In this document: positions 32,948 through 43,281 of the stretch, one piece after another
How positions within the stretch are numbered: the stretch's first letter is position 1
Layout: each line of letters starts with the position of its first letter
DNA from: Apostichopus japonicus
Taxonomy: Eukaryota; Echinodermata; Holothuroidea; Aspidochirotida; Stichopodidae
DNA length: 64,000 nt
Reading direction: 5' to 3'
Assembly: GCF_037975245.1 (NCBI RefSeq)
Contig: NC_092575.1
Coordinates: 18,499,841-18,563,840 of the forward strand
Made by a program: the position numbers and the translations under genes
Notes under the pieces: generated by a model
What the model was told of the DNA's origin: nothing
The model's database searches: none
The model's input: the letters and a program-made list of their open reading frames with translations, nothing else

Positions 32948-34829
32948 GCCAAATCCCGAAAGAGAAGAGAGGTAACCAGGAGAGGTCGAGAGGATAGGAG
33001 AGGTTGACTCAGTGCCAAGAACATAACATCCAAGAGAGTCTGTCAAACATTTCAGGAAACTCATCGATGGTTCTCGGTGAATACCTTGGGGAGAGGAGAG
33101 ACTGAATAACTTCCAAAGAGGACCACAAGGAATTTCCCAGTTTGTTAGGAATGAAGATTCAATGAGACAGAGTTGATGGAGAGCATTTCTAGAGAGTAAA
33201 AGAGGATGGGAGAGTTTGCACAAGCTTCATATAGTACCAAATGCGACAGATTCATTATCAGAACCAAATATATGTAGAAACCATCTGTGATGAAGTCATG
33301 TTTAATGAGAAGATGAAGTTAAGCATTTGTTCTTCAAACGGATTAAATTAAGAAAAGGTGAAGTTGCAAAAGGAGGGATTAGGGTGTAAAGAGAAGGATG
33401 GTGAGGATGTTCATAAGAGAACCAATTGGTTCCTGTGACAGGGACTGAAGATCTTTAGTAGGATCAACAGGTTGGCCGGATGGTTAAAGTTTATACTTTA
33501 TTGTTTATTGGAAACTCTTTAGTTTAGCTTTTCAAATACAATTCTTGACCATTTAATGGAGTATTGTTTAGAGATACAATGAGGTTATTAAAACTTTCCA
33601 TTAGAAGTGATATCTTATATAGCTTGGAATGATTGTTACCACATGTACTGTACTGGACTACAGATGTGGCCAGGGAAGGAGAAAGGGGCAGGGGTGGGGG
33701 CAAGGGATAGACAGAGAAGGGTAGAAGTTGTATGGGAGGAGTGGATGAATGGGGAAAGGCATGAAGTGTGCACAACCTGTTTGTAAGTTTAGTGTGGCTA
33801 ATGTTAAAGAATGTTGTACTTCATAAATCAGTATCATAGACAATATGAGTTTTTAGCAGAAGTGTGCAGTTTGTATTTTAATTCGGACAGTGAGGTGGAC
33901 GAGGGGAGGTCAGGAAGGGGGGTTGGAGAGGTTGGCTTAACCTCTTTATGGTTATTGATTTGTTAATGACATAAGACTGGCTGTAACAAGCTGAGAATGA
34001 AATACATAAAGTTACTACCAAGTTCAAGGAATTCCAATATTTTTTCATTCCTTGCGGAAATTCTCTGCAATGGTGATTGCATGTGTCTTTAGTGTCTTGT
34101 CTTGCAAACATTATTACCTGGAACATTATGGATGAACTTCACATTAGGTATGCTGATCTAACAAGTACCCCATTATTTTATTGGAGGTCAAAGGTCATGT
34201 GAGGTCAACAGAGGACCTTATAAACACATAACTTCAAACTTAAAGCTTGGATGAAATCTTTGCATGTAGATATTTGAGGTCAAAGTCTGAAGTGTACCAC
34301 AAACTCAAAAAGTGAGTTGGATGGGGCTCATACTTTTGTATGTGCATCCAACTTAGTGATTTCAAGAATGTTTTCATTTTCTGTGAAGGTCGAAAGTCAA
34401 CAGAGGTCAAAGTATGAAGACTTTTTTCTCTGTAGTGTCATGTGAGATATAAAAAAATGGTCAATCTGAAAAAACTTTGAAGACACAACAATTTGGAATG
34501 TGTATCCAACTTAGTGAGTGTATGGATCCTATAGTTTTCTTTGATGGTTAAGGTCCATTTGAGGTCAAGAGAAAAAGCTTTTTTACTGTTAACCAGTCCA
34601 CATGAGTGGAAGACTGAACCCTATCGACCATACAACTTCAGCAATGCCCAAAACTTGGAATCTTGTCTGCTGTGTTACATGAATATTCGCCTGTGAAAAG
34701 TAGCCAGGAATCACTTAGAACTCATCTGACTTTCTGGGGTGTTGTTTTTATCTTTTTTATGCTTGCAATACAACATCATAACCCCCTCCCTCGAACATGC
34801 AAAATAAGACCTAATTAAATCCTGGAAGT
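32948..34829. other. Downstream of GPN3: probable 3' UTR and intergenic sequence
   Basis: No coding exon is supported. The first 200 bases after the GPN3 stop are GA-rich (repeated gagaggat/gagaggtt). A G-rich tract lies at 33,660-33,760. From about 34,180 there is a degenerate repeat region rich in AGGTCA half-sites (separate entry). The end of the GPN3 transcript is not clear. Confidence 0.5.
34183..34570 (+). repeat. Degenerate approximately 155-bp repeat with AGGTCA half-sites
   Basis: Blocks recur at spacings of roughly 150-200 bases: 'gaggtcaacagagg' and 'aaagtcaacagaggtcaaag', and 'gcatccaacttagtga' (near 34346) against 'gtatccaacttagtga' (near 34501). Several copies of AGGTCA are present, including a perfect direct repeat with one-base spacing, AGGTCAAAGGTCA, at 34185-34197. 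The region is non-coding. Confidence 0.6.
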
Positions 34830-35300
34830 TTACTAGAGGTATTGTCATTAACATTAAAAGGGTATAATTGGTTAATGTAAAGCTAATCTCCCCGAGGCCC
34901 TGAAACACAATAAACTACAAGTAGAATAAAAGTAAAGAAATGTTTACAATAAGACGACAATGAAAAGGAAATTAAAACATACAAAATTGACAATAGCATA
35001 AAATACTACACGGAACAATCAATGAAATGAAATTAAGAGCATAGGAAATTAGCTAAAGTCATGGATAAAATATGCAAAGGTATTTTTCGGAGTTGGCATT
35101 CTTACACTCCTTTGATAACGTATTCCACTCCTAGCAGCAACATATAACATGTTTTCTCATGATACTGGGTATTACCATACACAAAGAATAAATGATTTCG
35201 TGTGGTGGAAATTAGGGAGAGGTTATGTATATTATTCGTGTGACGGAACATGTCCATAAGGTACTGTGGATCCAGACCTTTTAAAGATCTGCTGTATAGA
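34830..35300 (-). mobile_element. Decayed LINE 3' end (reverse-transcriptase C-terminus)
   Basis: A minus-strand frame (35300 to 35102) has residues in the order expected of RT C-termini of non-LTR elements: SRSLKGLDPQYLMDMF, then HNLSLISTTRNHLFF and NTQYHEKTCYM. The block EWNTLSKE, which should follow directly, lies in another frame, so at least one frameshift separates them. Further 3' the minus strand ends with sequence whose conceptual translation (GPREISFTLTNYTLLMLM) has the look of some LINE tails. The 5' side stops almost exactly at the foldback element starting at 35303. Family not assignable by eye. Confidence 0.55.
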
Positions 35301-35302
35301 CC

Positions 35303-35616
35303 CCAACTATAGCACGCTATCATGAAAAAGTTTCTTGATATTACGTAATCGATCTGCCTTGGTCGTTAATTGACCTCTTTTTACCAATTAATCTGCAACG
35401 CCTGCCATATGTTTTTCTTGTATGAGAGTCTTTGTGTGAAGGCTTTATGATTAACGACACTGTAGACATGAACATATTTCCACACAATGATTACACAAAG
35501 AGCCTTATAATGGTGTTAAGAATCTATGCATGCTAATTGTTGAGTCCAGATTAACGCCCGTGGCAGGTCGATTACGTAATCACAAAACTTTTCTAGCTAT
35601 AGCGTGCTATAATTGG
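35303..35616. mobile_element. Foldback/MITE with about 55-bp inverted repeats
   Basis: The left arm 35303-35360 (CCAACTATAGCACGCTAT, 'gatattacgtaatcgatctg') and the right arm 35562-35616 ('ggcaggtcgattacgtaatc', ATAGCGTGCTATAATTGG) are imperfect inverted copies. The roughly 200-bp interior has weaker internal symmetry. No ORF and no clear target duplication were found. It lies about 390 bp upstream of the presumed first exon of RPLP2. Confidence 0.75.
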
Positions 35617-36000
35617 AACCAATAATGTAGACCTTTACAGCATTGTCGATCTTTTACAATTTAAACCTTTCCCGAGTGAGGACCAACAAATTTTAATTAG
35701 CTTTAAATGCTGAAATACAAAAAAGAACCAAACCTTTTCCAAAAATGTTCGGACGCAAAGCTTCAAACTTTCTTACCCATTGCCATAAAACTGAGAAAGT
35801 AACCATAAACCACCTAACGAGTTGCACAGAATGTAAGGATCATCCGTAAACGTGAGACGTTATTAGCGACATTTCGAGGGCAGCAAACAAAACCAGACAC
35901 ATGGAGTCAACCTTTGACCCTCAATTGATCAGTCTTTTCCACGAGGATTATAATTTATTCTGGAAGCGTGCACACAGTTTCGTGTCTTTTTGGCTTAAAA
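35617..36000 (+). promoter_or_regulatory. Presumed RPLP2 promoter and 5' UTR
   Basis: Upstream of the inferred splice donor at 36002 lies a pyrimidine stretch, 'cgtgtctttttggctt' (35981-35996), resembling the 5' terminal oligopyrimidine start of ribosomal-protein mRNAs. If transcription starts at the C near 35986, the 5' UTR would be only about 15 bases. This is inferred from position and the family's usual promoter architecture; there is no independent evidence. Confidence 0.4.
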
Positions 36001-39000
36001 AGTAAGAAATCCGTTACGTTTTGAAGATTGTTCTACCTTCATTTCGATAATTAGATATTATTAATGATTTAAAGAAGGACGTGCAGTACTTTTAATGTGA
36101 AATTGTGGTGAAAAAGGACACATTACTGTGGGGTGACTCGTTGTGTTCTGTGATTGTTGAGCATAGGCTAGCCTATTGCATAAGTAAGCTTAGCCTAGGT
36201 TATGCTGTCATATTGACCCAGCCTGGTCCAACTAGGACAAATATCAGTTCACAAAGTTTTTCACGGTAATAATCCTTAGGGCTTTTTGCCCTGAAATTTT
36301 GGTACCACGATAACATGTCGAGAATGCCTGTAAAATTTCTTAGCCTGGTAAAGATGACATCATGCAATGAATAAACTGATTTCATGTAGGCTAGGCCTAG
36401 AAAAGACAGCATATCCTAGCTCAGAATTTTTACCACACATGTTTACCTGAACCAAAACCAAACATTTTCTAATTTTCATCAAAATTTCTATCCTACTATA
36501 ACTTGAGCCAGCAGTTCTGGCAAATAGACCTTGCCAAAATAGCAAGTGCTTTGAAAATATTGCCTACCCAAAGTTGCAACCCCTCCTCTCCCACCCCCTC
36601 CAAGTTCTAAGAACAACCATTTCATTCCATCTACAAAGTACATCCTTTCAAGGGCTATTTAGGCATATGAGAAATTTCTAGTGCACTTCACCCCTCAATA
36701 ACTTTGGTTTAAGAAATCTTTTTAATTAGCCCACTTAGGCCTATTTAGTTTCTCTTCTTGTCTGACTTCCATTATTGTTAATTCTAAGAATTTAGTTGCA
36801 AGAATATATTCCAGTTGCATTCATGAGAAATTACATATCAATTTAATGCTTGGCAATGTTTTAAGGATTTCTTTGGTTGTTCCTTAGACAAGCAGGACTT
36901 ATGTATTGATTGTCCAAAAAATGTAAAATAATAACCAATATGTACACTGTAGGAGAGATTTGTAGGTTGCTGAGTAGAACACCAGCTATGGGATTGATAC
37001 CTATTCATCATTTTAAGATTCTAGATATACTTAGATATCTATTTAAGCAGAATTTAATGTAATTCAAGTCTTCCGCTGGACAACCTCAGCTGATTTGGTT
37101 GTCTGAACAGAAATTGTCTCGTCTCTGATGATCGGACTACCTTTAAAAATTTGCCCTGCTGTAGTCAATTGGATCCCAATCAGTGATTCTTATAAGCTGG
37201 AAATTGTCATTTTAACCAGAAAGATCTTCCAATGATGAAGAAATATCATAACCATCTTTCGACTGAGAATAATGATTAGATACTCGGTTCTGAGGAAGAT
37301 CATTAAAAGTAATTTGTATGATTAGGCCTACAATTGTGTCGATCACTATTTCAGCCCTTGCCAAAATTCACACTCTCATGACATGTCAAAACTTTAGGAA
37401 ATTAAGATTTTCACTTGAGTTAACAATGTTTGTTTGTGCAGAAAGAAATTTCCTCCAGCATTGTTTCCTTGTCTATAACAACAATAGGACAAGATCTAAT
37501 GGAGCTAATATTTTGTAGAGCTGCAAAATTATAGCTTTATTGATAGAAACCTTGTTGGTAGTGTTAGTTTGCTGTGCATGATCTGGCAAGTCATTCCCTG
37601 TGTTCTAACAACACCTAAAACTTTCCAGTCTGTATCCAGTTAAGTAGCAGAATGGAAGCAACAGTGCCATGCATAACATGCATATGTTTTCTGTGAACTT
37701 TGCACTAAATGAATATGAGTGACTAGATATCATTTCACATCAGTGTTGTAACAAATCATGACATGAATCACTTTCAAAAGCAAAGTGGCTTGAAAAAGTT
37801 TGGCATGTTCTCTACATACAGCTAATATACAGTAGTGAATCGAGTCAATGACTTAACCCAAGTTGGGAAAATCACAGGTAAATTACTTGGCTCTAATTCA
37901 AACGAACTGATTCATTACTTCTCTGCTTCACACCGGCAAGTATTACAGTAATGTTTATTTTGATTACTCAAAACTATTCCTTGTACCCTAATTGCAGTGC
38001 GTTACGTGGCCGCTTACCTCCTGGCTGCCCTAGGTGGCAATAACAGTCCAAGTTCTGACGACATCAAGAAAATCTTAGGGAGTGTGGGCATCGAAGCTGA
38101 AGATGACAAACTCAACAAAGTTATTTCAGAACTGAAGGGCAAAAACCTGGAAGAACTGATTGCAGAAGGTTTGTACATTGTTTACTTTGCTATTAAAAAA
38201 ATAGGACATGGTTTCGGGTTTTGTCCTGGGATCTACAGTATGACTGTTGAAAGGTTTCCTGAGAGTCAAGAGAACAGCAAGACCTAACATATTTTGCAAC
38301 TCTTGCACAAAAATTTCAAGCCATTTTAGAAACATTTCTAATAGAATGAGTCATTTCAAATAACTTTAATTTATGACACCAGTAGAACTCCATAGATTGT
38401 CTAGGAAACCCCCCAAATAATTATCAAATTTTGCTCTGCCTTGGTTTGGACAAGAGTTAGGTAATCAACTTTTTTTCAGCGACAATGTAAATTCTGCCTG
38501 CAAACTTTGTAAAAGATTGATGCTGCGATGTTACTTTGGAATCACAGCCAAAAATTCACTTTTACCATGTCAAAGTCATATAGAGCTGCATTTCTATGTT
38601 AATCCATCGAAACATTGGTCTACCCCTTTTGAGACTTAATTTAATGAATAAATATATTTATTTTGGCAACGTATTAAACTTCTCTGTGATGATACCAATT
38701 TAACCATCTTTCGTCTGAAAGCTGTGATTAAAATCTCTATATCTGAGGAAGTTTCATATGTTTGCCATACTTTTTTCATACTAGCCTGTTGATTTAAATA
38801 ACTTTGTTTATTCTGTGGGAATTGTAACTTTCTGTCAATTAAACTATCAATTGCATTGGTTTTACCAAACCATTTTGGTTATTTCCTTATCTTGTGTTAG
38901 ATATCAGAAAACTGTACAACCCTTTGGTTGTGTCAATCTTTTACAACTGCCAGCTTAGAGAATGTTCGACTGATAATCGACTTAATTATATTCTAGTCTT

Positions 39001-39299
39001 CATTTGTTTAATGAATGGCAGGTAATGGCAAGTTATCCTCATAAAATTCTAGTCTTTCTTTGTTTAATGCATGGCAGATAATGGCAAGTTATCCTCCTTG
39101 TTAAATTTTAGTCTTTGTTTTATGTATGGCAGGTAATGGCAAGTTAGCCTCTATGCCCTCTGGAGGAGCAGCACCTGCTGCCAGTGGCGGAGGAGCCGCC
39201 GCAGGGGGCGCCGCTGAGGAAGAGAAGAAAGAGGAGGCTAAGAAGGAAGAATCCGATTCTGAATCTGATGATGACATGGGATTCGGTCTCTTTGACTAA
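36001..39299 (+). CDS. RPLP2: Large ribosomal subunit stalk protein P2
   Basis: P2 pairs with P1 on uL10 to form the ribosomal stalk that recruits translation GTPases. Coding exons: a single A at 36001 (inferred), 37998-38168 and 39133-39299, giving 112 residues. The second exon starts right after AATTGCAG with TGCGTTACGTG. Since P2 proteins begin MRYV, the A of ATG must come from the preceding exon; the site 'ggcttaaaaa|gtaaga' supplies it. The N-terminal dimerisation domain ([41 protein letters not shown]) is followed by a Gly/Ala hinge, a Glu/Lys-rich stretch and the invariant C-terminus [11 protein letters not shown], which binds elongation factors. AATAAA lies at 39491-39496, giving a 3' UTR of about 210 bases. 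The acceptor of the last exon is triplicated (separate entry). Confidence 0.95.
38990..39150 (+). repeat. Triplicated 3' splice-site segment of RPLP2
   Basis: Three imperfect tandem units of about 55 bases contain TCTAGTCTT, a TTTGTTTAATG-like stretch, ATGGCAG and then TAATGGCAAGTTA. The AG dinucleotides end at 39021, 39077 and 39132. Only the third leads into the full last exon. Copies one and two resemble complete acceptors with the first codons of the exon, but then diverge (TTATCC in place of TTAGCC) into early stop codons. See the matching finding. Confidence 0.85.
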
Positions 39300-42200
39300 G
39301 GAGGAGCTCTCTCTCTCTCCACCTGTTGCTTTGTACATTACCCTGCAATAACTGTTTGCAGTGCAATTCACATCGGGTCTGGTGATTGTTTTAAGAGATA
39401 TTTTAAGGAATTGGGTCTTCTCTGAGAAGAGCTTCATTCTTTTTTATGTAATCAGAAAACATTTGAATTGTGATGTGAAGTGTAGTTGCAAATAAAGCGG
39501 CAAAGAAAAATTACTTTTTGTTTCATTTTGATCTTTGTGAGTTAATAGTTAAGTAAATTTGATTGATTTTAGTGATTGTGCAATTGCAGGCATGACAAAA
39601 GATTTGGAGTTTATATTTCTTCAAAAATAATTTTATTGCCAACATGGATATGTAATTGAGGAAATTATTGTGAAAATATTGGAAAAGACATTTAAAGAAA
39701 ATTTAAAGAAAGAAATGGTTTTGTGCAAAAAATGTTTCAATAAATCTTACCTTTGCATGCATTATCAAATGTATAAAATGAAGCATGAAAACATACTATC
39801 AGGAGTCTTACACATAAATTAGGTCTACTGAACCTGATATCTAGGGGGGAAAAACAAAATACTTGATTTAAACAACTTGCTGACTCCCAGGGGTTGTTAA
39901 CTAACTGCAGGTCATTTCATATTGTGTGAATTGTTGTACTATTGGTACTTATGCTGATACAACCTTTTTTGCTCGCCTTGGTAAGTTGTCACAACATATA
40001 ACTGATAGGATAAATTTGTTCAAATGCTGATCACTATTAACTTTCAATAAACAACACCAATGATTGATGAATGGCATGAAGTGGCACATTTAAGTTTAAT
40101 AAGATAAAATCTGAATAACACTAATTCCTACATACTCATAGAACAGGTTAATGAATAATAATATCTCCAATGTAAAATCAAATCTTATCTTCATAAAACA
40201 CTTCTTAAAAAATGTCAATATATTTCAATGAAAGCGTCAGTGAGGTATGTGTAAGGCCTTGGTTTCAATTTTACATCTTGCCCAAGTTTTAAACATTACA
40301 AGATATGCTGTTAGAGCATCCAAATGAAACTGGGAAATGAGCAGATTACTTCTAGTGTCTGCCTTTAACCTCTATAAAAACAACTGTTTAAAATTCAATG
40401 CCACCATTCAAACACTAAATTGCACTTGATGGACTCAACTTTGCTTGAATTATGGCAGTCTTTAAGAATCTAAAGCATTACTAAGACAACAATTTACAAC
40501 ACTAATGAGAGGGCAAGAACTTTTGCTTAAGGTGCTTGGATGACCGTACCAAAATACCTAATGCCTGTGGTTGAAATGTGCTAGATACTCCTTAGACATT
40601 TAAGTGAACTTACAATTTTAAAAGCTTTTTGGTTTCAATGGTAATCGTAACCTTTGCATTCATGATGGCATAGGAGTTTGTGACACCCAGTTTTGTAAAC
40701 ATGTTATCTGACTCCCCTCTTACCTCTCTCTACACAAATGTACTTTCCTAAACATAATATCGCGGGGAAGCTTGGACAGATCGCATATTTGGTATGTAAC
40801 TGTACCACATTGAGTTCAAGAAGCCTAATGTTGTGGGCGGAGGTCAATGGACGTTTGAGTTAACAAAGGGTCAAATTGAGTAAACCATGTTTTAATAAAT
40901 ATTTCAACAAAGACATGTCATGTGTTGATGTATCACATTTAGTACAAGAAGTCTGTTGTTGAGATCAATGGTCATTTCAGGACCGCCTGTGTCATTGTCA
41001 ATTTATTGTTTGTCACATCACACTAGTTTTCACTGTATTACTAAGATTGAGTATGTTGTATACCCTCACTATACATTACGTCAAATTCATGAAGAAAACT
41101 GCTTGTTACATCATCGAAACCACAATACATTGTTTGCATTCTGGTTTTAATGTTGATCTCGCTGCATAACCTTTTAGACTAAATTTGTGAATAATTTATT
41201 AAATCCCAAGGACGAACAAATCTCTCACTCCCAATTACAACACTCACACGAAAAGATAAGAAACCTTGGTCTAACATCAACAGAATCAAAGAACAACATT
41301 TTTTTTTAGGGGATTGTGTTTGTACATACAGACTGGATATATATGAAGAAATTTAATGATACTTGTGAAAGACAATAGAAAAATGCACCACATTAATATT
41401 ATAATTAAAATACTATCCACTACAGTAGTAAACTTTAGAAGTGAAGAATTCATGTAATAAAACAAAGTATAAAATAGTTGGCACAAGTAGATATCTGGAT
41501 ATATCTTGATTTCATCAAGGAATATCATGATGAAAATCATCAATGCAACCATGGTTACAGCTTAAGGCAATAAATGACTCATTAGTATGAAAATATGAAA
41601 GTTAGTAAACAGCTTAAAATTGACACCTGTCATTCACATTTGATAAACATCTATTGATGATAATTTCAACTTATTATATTATCCTTTTTCTACTTATTAT
41701 ACTCTTGTAGGATATTCCTTAAAAGTTCATGTTGAGATTTAAGTGTTTTTTTCACGACGGCTAGCAGAACAGCCTATAGACTGTGTGTTATTTAGAAACT
41801 GAAAATGATGGAATACTGTCGTATTTTATCACAAATTTTGGGTATAAGAGCCAAAATGATGACCAACTTAAATATGAACTAAAACCTTGCATAATAGTTT
41901 TCCAACTTCTGCTGGTGTATTTCAAATGCCATCCTTTTGAACAACCAATCGCTCCACCACGCACCCACTATGGGCCAGAGGCCAATCCTGGAATCTCAAA
42001 GAAATTGAAAGAGACAAATGGTTAGGTTTTCTCGTCACTTGAACCCTGCCAACATAATTAACATTTTTGTACCAATGCTGCAAGGATTTCGCTATTCCTT
42101 TGAAGACGTTTACAGATTTCGGACACACTGGATTAAAAGTTGCATGATATGGAAATATTTAATCTGCAAATGAATTCCTTTTTAATTAATATAAGTGACC

Positions 42201-43281
42201 AAGCACTGACACTGAAAACAAAAAATGGATGATAGGCTAAAATATTGCATAATCTTTGAGAAAACTACATAGACAAAATTGCATGGATTTTGCAGGAATT
42301 TTTCGAGTTTTGTCCTTTTTTTCAACAATTGAAATAAATGGCTACTTGTTTTTATTTTAATGTGAATATACAATAAATGCCATAACATAAGTTTTATATT
42401 GCAAGGATTTTTACCAGTATATAAAAACTTACCTAGAGCAGTGTAATGAAAGGCAGAGTAAATGGAGAGGCAGAAGCTACCTCTGAAATTGTTCGGTATA
42501 TTAAGTAAGGTTGGGGGGGGGGGGCAGGGGGTGATTTAGGAGAAGCCACGAAAGCTCAAATGAAAGAAAATTTACCCAACTTACCTTAAACTACAATAAT
42601 ACTGATAACCATGATCATCTTTGTATAAGAAGATGAAATTTTCTGTTTCATACAGTAACGCTTCTTGTGGTTTCACAAGGATAGATAATGAGCGTGTGAT
42701 CGGGTCACACAACCAATAACTCTGTTTTACCAATTATACCTCATCACTGGAATATTACATTCTTGACTAAATGATTCCAAAGCAGATATATTACTATTTT
42801 TAGCCTCTGAAGAAGATCCTGCTAGGATCAAATCGTCAGGCCAACTTACTTTTACACATATTACTACATTAACAAAGTCAATTGCTCTGTTGATTAAGGT
42901 GTGAATAAAGCTTTAAGGGCAGGATCAGGCCTGAGGGATGATTAAGTCATCAGGTCTCCTATCAAAAGTCTTTTTTTTCCCTTCCTTAAGGATGCAAAAA
43001 CCTAACCATCATCATAAGTCTATGTTATAGTGATACACATATGTTATAGCGATACTTGTTTGCAACATGATCACTAAACAGTTAAGAAAATCCCATTCCA
43101 TTTAGGGAGGTAACAAACTTTTAAATGTTTTAGTTCAACCTCTCCCTAATGTGATATTTTATTATCCCCATCGTGCTCTCCTGCTGCAAAGATTCCTGGC
43201 TTCATCACTTCTTGGATTCTGTCCACATCATGAAGGCACACATCATAAATTCAGATGATAATTCTTATATTAATATTACTA
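39300..43281. other. Space between convergent RPLP2 and TLCD3-like genes
   Basis: The RPLP2 3' UTR and polyadenylation signal (39491-39496) occupy the first 200 bases. The rest is AT-rich with no supported exon; part is probably the 3' UTR of the TLCD3-like gene. The ORFs at 41286-41552 and 41783-42025 are short, low-complexity and unmatched. A hammerhead-like hairpin lies at 42805-42842, and a G run lies at 42513-42525. Confidence 0.5.
42805..42842 (+). other. Hammerhead-like sequence around a perfect GATCC/GGATC hairpin
   Basis: The order CTGAAGA, then stem GATCC-TGCTA-GGATC, then AAA and GTC resembles the CUGANGA / stem II / GAAA / GUC layout of the hammerhead ribozyme core. The expected GAAA appears as CAAA, so this copy would not be active. 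Similar sequences occur in Penelope-like elements and retrozymes in animals. No flanking element was recognised here. Confidence 0.3.

Noticed and set aside
37997-37999. GTG as the start codon of RPLP2
   Set aside because: The G belongs to the AG of the splice acceptor. P2 proteins start with Met-Arg-Tyr, which the split ATG explains.
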